DNA of 64,000 bases, from NCBI RefSeq assembly GCF_025717045.1, contig NZ_JAOVZN010000003.1, forward strand, positions 124,001 to 188,000, in the 5' to 3' direction. The position numbers and the translations under genes were made by a program. Positions 58,599 to 64,000 of the stretch are shown in pieces (positions within the stretch are counted from its first letter, which is position 1; each line of letters begins with the position of its first letter). A model generated the notes under the pieces. That model was given only the letters and a program-made list of their open reading frames with translations. It searched no databases and was not told the origin of the DNA. Origin of the DNA: Flavobacterium sp. SH_e. GTDB taxonomy: Bacteria > Bacteroidota > Bacteroidia > Flavobacteriales > Flavobacteriaceae.

Positions 58599-60611
58599 TT
58601 AGTTGCCAACAACTGCTTTTAAAGCTATATATTTTCCAATATCTTTAAAGTTATGTCCTTTTTCTCTCATAGCTTTAATGAAAGTTGGCGTTGCACCAAC
58701 CGCTTTTGCCCCCACAACATCATCTAAATCTAGATCTGAAAAACCAAGATCCTTATATTCCTTAATTAAATCTGCGGTGATATTTTGTGATTTTAAAGCC
58801 GTAAGATTTTCAGACGAAATGTTTTTATAACCTACTTTTTCGAATTGACCAGCATATTCTGGAGTTACATTTAAAGCTTTTAAAGCAATTAAGTCGTCGT
58901 TTGAAAGATCATTATAACCCATTTTCTTAAAAGAATCAATATAAGCTTTATCTATGTTTAAAGCTTTGAAAGCAACAATATTGTCCTCATCTTCTTCTCC
59001 ATTTTCATTCTTTTTTGCTTTTGCCGAAGAACGGTAATCATTAATATACTTTCCGTCAATATTCTGAGATTTTAAAGTGATCAGATTTTCTGGTGAAACA
59101 TTTTTATAACCCGATTTAATAATATCTTCAATAAAAGCTTTATCAATATTTAATGATTTAAGAGGTATCAGCGTTTCAATATCAATATTTCCAATTCCAG
59201 CATCTTTCATAGAATTGATGTAATCTTCATTTACGTTTAAAGCCGCTAACGGAATTAATTGCTCTTTGTCTACATTTTTATATCCTTTTTTATGCAGCAT
59301 TTTTACATACGAAGTTTTTATGTCTATCATAAAGAAAACCATAAGATCTGTATCTTCTGCCAATGTAACGCCTTGCGCAGCCATTTCTTTGGTGAAATTT
59401 TTATTGGCAACAAATTTATATGTTCCCATTCCGCTGTTTCCTTCAAATTTTCCGGTAAAGTTCATTGTTCCCGCTTCACGTACTAGAGAAAATGTCCCTT
59501 GTTTATCTTTTGATAATCCGCTAAATTCACTAATATCAAAAGTGAAAGAAGAATTGCTATGCTCATCGTTTTTAAATTGCATATTTACCGTATTGCCCTC
59601 AATTGTGGCGAACCAGTTTCCTTCTGTTTCAACTCCTTTGTGAGCATTTGATTGCGCTTTTGTTTCTTCGTTTTTAAGAGTCGAAGTTAGCGTCTGACTT
59701 TGCGCTGCCGGTTGATTAAAAAGGCAGGCAAACAATACCAATAATGGTAACAGGAAAAAATATTTCCATGTTGTGTTTACGTTTGATTTTTTTGAATTCA
59801 TCATAATGATTCGTTTTTTGAGTAATGATTGATTATAATTAGTTGTAAGACTCAAAGGAAATTGTGGCGCCGCTACTTTAAGCAGGCTAAATTGATAACT
59901 TTCTTTTTCTACGCTACCTTGTTGTAGCATTTCGTTATCAGTCAAAAATTCAAGATTACTTTCTAATGCTTTTCGCCATTGCCAAGCAAAAGGATTAAAC
60001 CACTGAAAAACAAGTACGATTTCTGCAAGCAAAAGATCAATAGTATGTTTTTGCTCAATGTGAATTTTTTCATGCAGCAAAATCTGATTGTACGTTTCCC
60101 ATTCGTATTTTTCAGGATTTATAAAAATATTATTAGCAAAAGAACAAGGTGCTTTATCACCTGTTATTTCGACAATTCTAAATTTTCCATCCCGAATAAT
60201 CTCTGATGTGTACGCTCTGTAAAATAATATAACAGCTTGCATCAAAAAATTAAGCGCAAAAACAACGACACCAAACCAATACAAATAAATTATCCACTGC
60301 ATGACCAAAGCCATATTAAATTGCTGCTTTGTTTCATTTACTAAAACTTCATTTACAGGAAGTGTTTTCACCTCAGCAGTTGATTCTTTTGCAACTGTTT
60401 TTGTTATGGAAGGAATAGCTGCAGTTACCTTCTGTTTTTGAAGGGAGAATTGCTGCGGAATCGGAAGCAACGGCAAAGTAAAAGCTACTACCATGCAGGC
60501 AAGCAAAACAAATCTATTCAAATTATAAAAAGTTTCTTTCTGCAAAAGCAGCTTATAGAACATAAGACAAGCAAAAAGAATAAGCGCTGTGTATAGAATA
60601 TAAGGTATCAT
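58599..60611 (-). CDS. M56-family (BlaR1-like) membrane antirepressor protease with repeat tail
   Basis: A 670-residue membrane protein. Helices near 3-23, 34-50, 105-130 and 283-300 frame a cytoplasmic zinc protease with HEKIH at 180-184. In this family a signal activates the protease, which leads to cleavage of the BlaI repressor. The extracytoplasmic C-terminal part (about 310-670) lacks the penicillin-binding domain of BlaR1; its second half (about 430-670) is a run of degenerate units of roughly 25-35 residues around GYKNVSPENLITLKSQNID and ALNIDKAYIDSFKKMGY. The start overlaps the BlaI gene by 4 bp (ATGA type). The sensed ligand is unknown. Confidence 0.9.
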   Translation of the reverse strand: MIPYILYTALILFACLMFYKLLLQKETFYNLNRFVLLACMVVAFTLPLLPIPQQFSLQKQKVTAAIPSITKTVAKESTAEVKTLPVNEVLVNETKQQFNMALVMQWIIYLYWFGVVVFALNFLMQAVILFYRAYTSEIIRDGKFRIVEITGDKAPCSFANNIFINPEKYEWETYNQILLHEKIHIEQKHTIDLLLAEIVLVFQWFNPFAWQWRKALESNLEFLTDNEMLQQGSVEKESYQFSLLKVAAPQFPLSLTTNYNQSLLKKRIIMMNSKKSNVNTTWKYFFLLPLLVLFACLFNQPAAQSQTLTSTLKNEETKAQSNAHKGVETEGNWFATIEGNTVNMQFKNDEHSNSSFTFDISEFSGLSKDKQGTFSLVREAGTMNFTGKFEGNSGMGTYKFVANKNFTKEMAAQGVTLAEDTDLMVFFMIDIKTSYVKMLHKKGYKNVDKEQLIPLAALNVNEDYINSMKDAGIGNIDIETLIPLKSLNIDKAFIEDIIKSGYKNVSPENLITLKSQNIDGKYINDYRSSAKAKKNENGEEDEDNIVAFKALNIDKAYIDSFKKMGYNDLSNDDLIALKALNVTPEYAGQFEKVGYKNISSENLTALKSQNITADLIKEYKDLGFSDLDLDDVVGAKAVGATPTFIKAMREKGHNFKDIGKYIALKAVVGN

Positions 60612-60970
60612 ATGGAATCTTTTTTTATCATGTTTACGATTTCGTCCAATTCATTTTCGGTTAATTTTTGCTCTTTAGCAAAAAAGGCAAGCATTCGTGG
60701 ATACGAATTATCAAAATATTGACTCACAATATCTTTCAGCGCAAATTGTTGATATTCTTCTCTTTGAATTACTGGGAAAAAGCAATGCATATTCCCTATT
60801 GTTTCCCTTTTTAGAAATCCTTTTTCTTCTAATATTTTGACAATCGTCGCAACACTATTATAATGTGGTTTCGGATCTGGCAACAATGGAATAATATCTC
60901 TGATGAAGGCTTTGTTTAAATCCCAAAAAACCTGCATAATCTGTTCTTCTCGTTTGGCTAATTTTATCAT
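60608..60970 (-). CDS. BlaI/MecI/CopY-family repressor
   Basis: A 120-residue winged-helix repressor: LAKREEQIMQVFWDLNKAFI, then the recognition helix in HYNSVATIVKILEEKGFLKRE and a C-terminal dimerisation helix. It is first in the operon with the M56 protease (4-bp overlap). Its operators are recognisable: a perfect 18-bp palindrome in its own promoter spacer (60996-61013) and a 14-bp one at 61038-61051. It therefore autoregulates; induction by the protease follows the established BlaR1-BlaI logic. No beta-lactamase gene is nearby, so the stress sensed is probably something else. Confidence 0.93.
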   Translation of the reverse strand: MIKLAKREEQIMQVFWDLNKAFIRDIIPLLPDPKPHYNSVATIVKILEEKGFLKRETIGNMHCFFPVIQREEYQQFALKDIVSQYFDNSYPRMLAFFAKEQKLTENELDEIVNMIKKDSI

Positions 60971-60986
60971 AGTAGAAATCTTTTGA

Positions 60987-61016
60987 CAAATATAACTACT
61001 AATTAATTAGTAGCAA
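60987..61016 (-). promoter_or_regulatory. blaI-type promoter with operator in its spacer
   Basis: Minus strand TTG (61014-61016), 19 bp, TATATTTG (60987-60994): a perfect Bacteroidota promoter. The spacer is filled by the palindrome CTACTAATTAATTAGTAG (60996-61013), so repressor binding would block sigma contacts. Confidence 0.85.
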
Positions 61017-61037
61017 AACTAATTGATTAATATTTAT

Positions 61038-61051
61038 ACTAATTAATTAGT
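61038..61051. promoter_or_regulatory. Second BlaI-type operator
   Basis: ACTAATTAATTAGT is a perfect 14-bp palindrome sharing its core with the promoter operator. A degenerate ACTAATTGATTAAT at 61018-61031 lies between the two and may be a third site. Confidence 0.7.
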
Positions 61052-61276
61052 TAAACTAGTAATGACGGGACATTCAGATAATGCTTTTTTTTATTTAATG
61101 ATTTAAAAAAGAAGCCATTATAACCTAAAAAGTGAAGTTTAGATACAAAAATCAAGATATTTTTGATCTATTAAATTGATGAAACCGGAAATTCGTAGAA
61201 AAAATTCAGGAGAAAGAAGGAAAGAATAAACTTTCTTTTTTTGCCAATTCCTGACTAGAAGATTGAATATTTTATT

Positions 61277-61933
61277 TTAGTCTTCCAAGCTAATCTTCTT
61301 AGTCCTAATTTTCGAAATCGAAATCAAAATCACAGACAAAACCACAAAAGCAATTAGAACAAAAACTCCATTTACGAATGCTGTTTGCAATCCAAGTTTT
61401 GTAACATCAATAAAAGGATAAGGATAAAAGTTGGAAATAAAACCATGAAATATGGTATAAATCATGTAAATAATTGGGTAAACTAACCAAAACCAAATGG
61501 CTTTAAAAGAGATTTTTTCTGGACTTACAAAAAACAGCCAATAAAAGAAAAACAAAGTCGGTACGACAGCATGAAAAATTTCGCTTACAATTCGATGATG
61601 TCCTTGCAAATCGACAATAGAACGAAGAAGTAAATTGAAAACAATGCCAACAATCAAAATATAAACTGTTATTGCAGTGATTGTGGTACATTTTCTAAAG
61701 AAAGTATTTATGGTATTTTTCCCGCCAAACAACAACATGGCAGTACAAATGAAAACTACAGAATTTGTGGTAATGGTAAAGAAACTAAAAAAGCGAACTG
61801 CAGCACTAAAAAAGGTAAATTGGCCTCCTTCTAATAATAAATAAAACTGCGTTGGCAAAGCGTACAATTCGAGAGCAAAAATAATACCCAGCAAAATTTC
61901 CCCTTTAATTGTCGTGGTATTTTCTTTTTCCAT
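61277..61933 (-). CDS. Pr6Pr-family membrane protein
   Basis: A 218-residue integral membrane protein with six predicted helices (near 12-32, 42-66, 82-105, 120-138, 145-165, 185-208). The layout and motifs such as RFFSFFTITTNS and YPYPFIDV fit the Pr6Pr (FAR-17a/AIG1-like) group; no enzymatic role is established for bacterial members. No operon partner is obvious: 48 bp separate it from the YdeI-like gene upstream, so co-transcription is possible. Confidence 0.75.
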   Translation of the reverse strand: MEKENTTTIKGEILLGIIFALELYALPTQFYLLLEGGQFTFFSAAVRFFSFFTITTNSVVFICTAMLLFGGKNTINTFFRKCTTITAITVYILIVGIVFNLLLRSIVDLQGHHRIVSEIFHAVVPTLFFFYWLFFVSPEKISFKAIWFWLVYPIIYMIYTIFHGFISNFYPYPFIDVTKLGLQTAFVNGVFVLIAFVVLSVILISISKIRTKKISLED

Positions 61934-61981
61934 ATTTCACTTAAAGTCAGATTACTAAAGTAACGATTTTATTCGAAATAT

Positions 61982-62539
61982 TTACATGACTCTTTTCTGT
62001 TTTTCGCTTTCTAAAATAGTTTTTTCAAGTCGTGACAACTGTGTTTTTTCCTGTTTGGCACTCATAATCCAATGAATCATCACTTTCTTGTAGGAAGGAG
62101 CTTGTTTTTCAAAAAATTCCCAAGCGACTTTATTGCTTTTAAACTCTTTTTCATAAGATTCTAAAAGCGGAACTGGCTCTTTTTCGTGCGAATAAATCTT
62201 AGACTTATTTTCGGTTCTAAAACTAAAAGCTTTCAAGCCCGCATCGGTCATTAATCCAGCTTTAGTCAAATCTTCCATTTTCTGAATATTAATCGCACTC
62301 CAAATGCTAGAAGGTTTTCTCGGAGTAAATCGAATTGTATAACTATCCTTGTCAATAGATTTTCTGACACCATCAATCCACCCAAAACAAAGTGCCTGAT
62401 CTACAGATTCTGGCCAGCTTAGAGAAGGTTTTCCGCTTGTTACTTTATAAAAACCAACCAAAAGCTCTTTTTCGTTTTGATGGTTTTTCTCAAGCCATTT
62501 TCTAAATTCTGATTGATGTGCGAAGAAAGTTGGTGTCAT
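61982..62539 (-). CDS. YdeI/OmpD-associated family protein
   Basis: A 185-residue cytoplasmic protein. Family marks: FRKWLEKNHQNEKELLVGFYK, ALCFGWIDGVRKSID, YTIRFTPRKPSSIWSAINI and a basic C-terminal helix. Members are annotated as bacteriocin-protection or stress proteins (YdeI of Bacillus), with no defined biochemical activity. It lies in a minus-strand row with a MazG-like gene and an AraC regulator (28 bp gap to the MazG-like gene). Confidence 0.85.
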   Translation of the reverse strand: MTPTFFAHQSEFRKWLEKNHQNEKELLVGFYKVTSGKPSLSWPESVDQALCFGWIDGVRKSIDKDSYTIRFTPRKPSSIWSAINIQKMEDLTKAGLMTDAGLKAFSFRTENKSKIYSHEKEPVPLLESYEKEFKSNKVAWEFFEKQAPSYKKVMIHWIMSAKQEKTQLSRLEKTILESEKQKRVM

Positions 62540-62567
62540 CTATATCTATTTTTTTTTTAATAAAACC

Positions 62568-62885
62568 TTATAATAATTTTTCTGTTTTAGCTAAGAAATC
62601 TTCTGTAACGGTTTCAATATTGATGTTCATTCTTTCAGCCAAAACCGTCAGCCACCAAATGGATTCCCCAATTTTATGCTTTAATTCTTCTTCTGTATTT
62701 GCTTTTGGCCATCTCCCTTGCTGTGACATGACGTGGCGGCCAACTAACCCTGCATCGGTTAAAAAAGCCAAGGCATCTTCTTCTATCGTCCATTCGCTTC
62801 CGTGATGCGCTATTTCCAATTCGTGATAACGCTTTCTTATCTCAACAGAACGTTGTTTTAATTCTTCAAAATTTAATGATGCCAT
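62568..62885 (-). CDS. MazG-like protein, 105 residues
   Basis: A small helical protein. The pattern EEELKHKIGESIWWLTVLAERMNI, with spaced acidic residues on a helix followed by a conserved-looking Trp pair, resembles all-alpha NTP pyrophosphohydrolases (MazG superfamily), which hydrolyse non-canonical nucleotides. The match is by motif only, so the activity is uncertain. It starts 3 bp after the AraC regulator stop and lies upstream of the YdeI-like gene; the three may be one transcript. Confidence 0.6.
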   Translation of the reverse strand: MASLNFEELKQRSVEIRKRYHELEIAHHGSEWTIEEDALAFLTDAGLVGRHVMSQQGRWPKANTEEELKHKIGESIWWLTVLAERMNINIETVTEDFLAKTEKLL

Positions 62886-62888
62886 AAT

Positions 62889-63803
62889 TTAGTTTTTAGT
62901 AAATAATTCTTTAAATGCAATCGGACTTACATTTGTTTTCTTTTTAAAAAGTTTATTGAACGACTGCGGATGCTCAAAACCTAATTTATAGGCAATTTCA
63001 GAAACTGAAAGAGTTCCTTTTGCAATATATTCTTTTGCTTTTTCAATCAATTTATCATGAATGAACTGTTGCGTGTTTTGACCCGAAATACTTCTCAGTA
63101 AATCACTCAAATATCTGGACGACAGTTGTAATTCGTCGGCAACATATTGCACCGTTGGCAGACCATTTTCTAAAGGTTTATCGGTATTGAAATAATCATT
63201 TAACAGATTTTCTAATTTAGACAGAATGTCATTATTGACTGCTTTTCGCGTAATAAATTGCCGATTATAAAAGCGATTGCTGTAATTAAGCAAAAGTTCG
63301 ATCTGCGAAATAATAACATCCTGACTAAAATTGTCTATACGTTCATTCAATTCATCCTTAATATTATTAAAAACTCCTAGAATAGTTTCTTTTTCTTTCT
63401 CTGAAAGATATAAAGCTTCAGAAGCCGAATAAGAAAAGAATCCATATTTTTTAATAGCCTCATTAAGCGCATAAGGTCGGAAAAAATCAGGATGAATATT
63501 CAATGACATTCCGCTGTAATCGGCTTCTTCATCCTGCATTTTCAAAACTTGTCCCGGAGACACAAATGACATTCCGCCTTCTTCAAAATCATAGAAACCA
63601 TGTCCATAGCGCAATTTACCAGTAAAGTTTGTTTTAAAAGATATTTTATAGAAATCCAGAATAATTCCGTTTTCAAAATCTTCAGGGTCAAAAATCGCTT
63701 CACCATAATTCAGGATGCTAATCAGCGGATGCATTGGCTTTGGTTGTCCCATCGCTTTATGCAACTCCGAAATCGAATTAAATATCCTTGGCTGATTTTT
63801 CAT
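62889..63803 (-). CDS. AraC-family transcriptional regulator
   Basis: A 304-residue regulator. The N-terminal two-thirds form a cupin-like ligand/dimer domain; the C-terminal 100 residues hold two HTH motifs: VQYVADELQLSSRYLSDLLR and LSVSEIAYKLGFEHPQSFNKLF, the second being the AraC signature. It probably controls the small genes just downstream (3 bp gap to the MazG-like gene) or the truncated gene upstream; the effector is unknown. Confidence 0.92.
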   Translation of the reverse strand: MKNQPRIFNSISELHKAMGQPKPMHPLISILNYGEAIFDPEDFENGIILDFYKISFKTNFTGKLRYGHGFYDFEEGGMSFVSPGQVLKMQDEEADYSGMSLNIHPDFFRPYALNEAIKKYGFFSYSASEALYLSEKEKETILGVFNNIKDELNERIDNFSQDVIISQIELLLNYSNRFYNRQFITRKAVNNDILSKLENLLNDYFNTDKPLENGLPTVQYVADELQLSSRYLSDLLRSISGQNTQQFIHDKLIEKAKEYIAKGTLSVSEIAYKLGFEHPQSFNKLFKKKTNVSPIAFKELFTKN

Positions 63804-63842
63804 TTTTATGAATTAAATTAAGAGTTAAAAATGCTCCTATTT

Positions 63843-64000
63843 TTACAAATTTACAAAATGTTGTATTGGCGCAATATTCCAGCTAACAGTACTTTGATCA
63901 ATCATATCATGTACAGGAGAATCGCTCAGTTCTGTCATTAATTTATGCATTGCATTAGTACCTTCTTCCACACTGTCCCAAACCAATAAATCGTAAACAA
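63843..64000 (-). CDS. 3' end of an unknown gene, cut by the window edge
   Basis: A minus-strand frame open from the window edge to the TAA at 63843-63845 gives about 51 residues: it includes YDLLVWDSVEEGTNAMHKL and ends IAPIQHFVNL. Length, composition and the short 39-bp gap to the AraC gene suggest a real C-terminus. It recalls small dimeric alpha/beta-barrel monooxygenase-type proteins, but this is too short to assign. Confidence 0.6.
   Translation of the reverse strand, partial: VYDLLVWDSVEEGTNAMHKLMTELSDSPVHDMIDQSTVSWNIAPIQHFVNL

Noticed and set aside
59259..59643. Plus-strand open frames inside the M56 gene
   Set aside because: Antisense shadows of the repeat-rich C-terminal half; no start signals or family features.

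Overview
The window looks like a chromosome segment of a Flavobacterium-type bacterium (Bacteroidota). Evidence: SusC/SusD pair, gliding-group style lipoproteins, promoters of the Bacteroidota form TTG-N18-20-TANNTTTG, AT-rich intergenic DNA, no purine-rich ribosome binding sites, and close matches in kind to flavobacterial MnmE, NrdAB, glycosylasparaginase and NagB/PIG-L fusion proteins. No tRNA, rRNA or CRISPR array was seen.

Region 1 (1-5.4 kb) is richer in G+C than the rest (hand counts: 30/60 at 1141-1200 against 21/60 at 9001-9060). It carries a lone receiver protein, exonuclease VII genes xseA/xseB, small unknown genes, and an integrase plus two-HTH (excisionase-like) gene pointing away from the 3' end of mnmE. 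Between that pair and mnmE lies a dense repeat region: six GTGC/GCGC motifs at exact 10-bp intervals and four GAGGTACAA-type sites. I read this as the end of an integrative element whose other end lies left of position 1.

Region 2 (5.4-23.6 kb) is mostly core: mnmE, a two-domain universal stress protein, a membrane-anchored MutS-like ATPase, a Na+/H+ antiporter, ribB with a Crp-like regulator, nrdBA with four TTATCAACA boxes upstream, then an ankyrin/DUF2271/PepSY-flavoreductase/ApbE cluster that suggests a flavinylated periplasmic electron-transfer system, and an NmrA/HxlR divergent pair.

Region 3 (23.6-58.3 kb) is a large polysaccharide-utilisation locus whose content points to N-glycans of glycoproteins. 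It encodes two GH92 alpha-mannosidases, two GH29 alpha-fucosidases, GH35 beta-galactosidase, GH20 beta-hexosaminidase, a GH3 enzyme with a PA14 insert, a sialidase-like BNR protein, a GH130 mannoside phosphorylase, a Tat-exported glycosylasparaginase, a CBM9-like protein, an uncharacterised TIM-barrel lipoprotein, SusC/SusD, two sugar transporters, a peptidase, and a NagB/PIG-L fusion for glucosamine-6-phosphate. A plausible route is: capture by SusCD, exo-trimming in the periplasm (Sia, Gal, GlcNAc, Fuc, Man), cleavage of GlcNAc-Asn by the asparaginase, uptake of Man-GlcNAc and monosaccharides, phosphorolysis by GH130 and entry of amino sugars through NagB. A divergently transcribed LytS/LytTR two-component pair is the only regulator inside the locus.

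Region 4 (58.3-64 kb) has a BlaI/M56 antirepressor pair with operators built into its promoter, then small genes (Pr6Pr membrane protein, YdeI-like, MazG-like), an AraC regulator and the 3' end of an unknown gene cut by the window edge.
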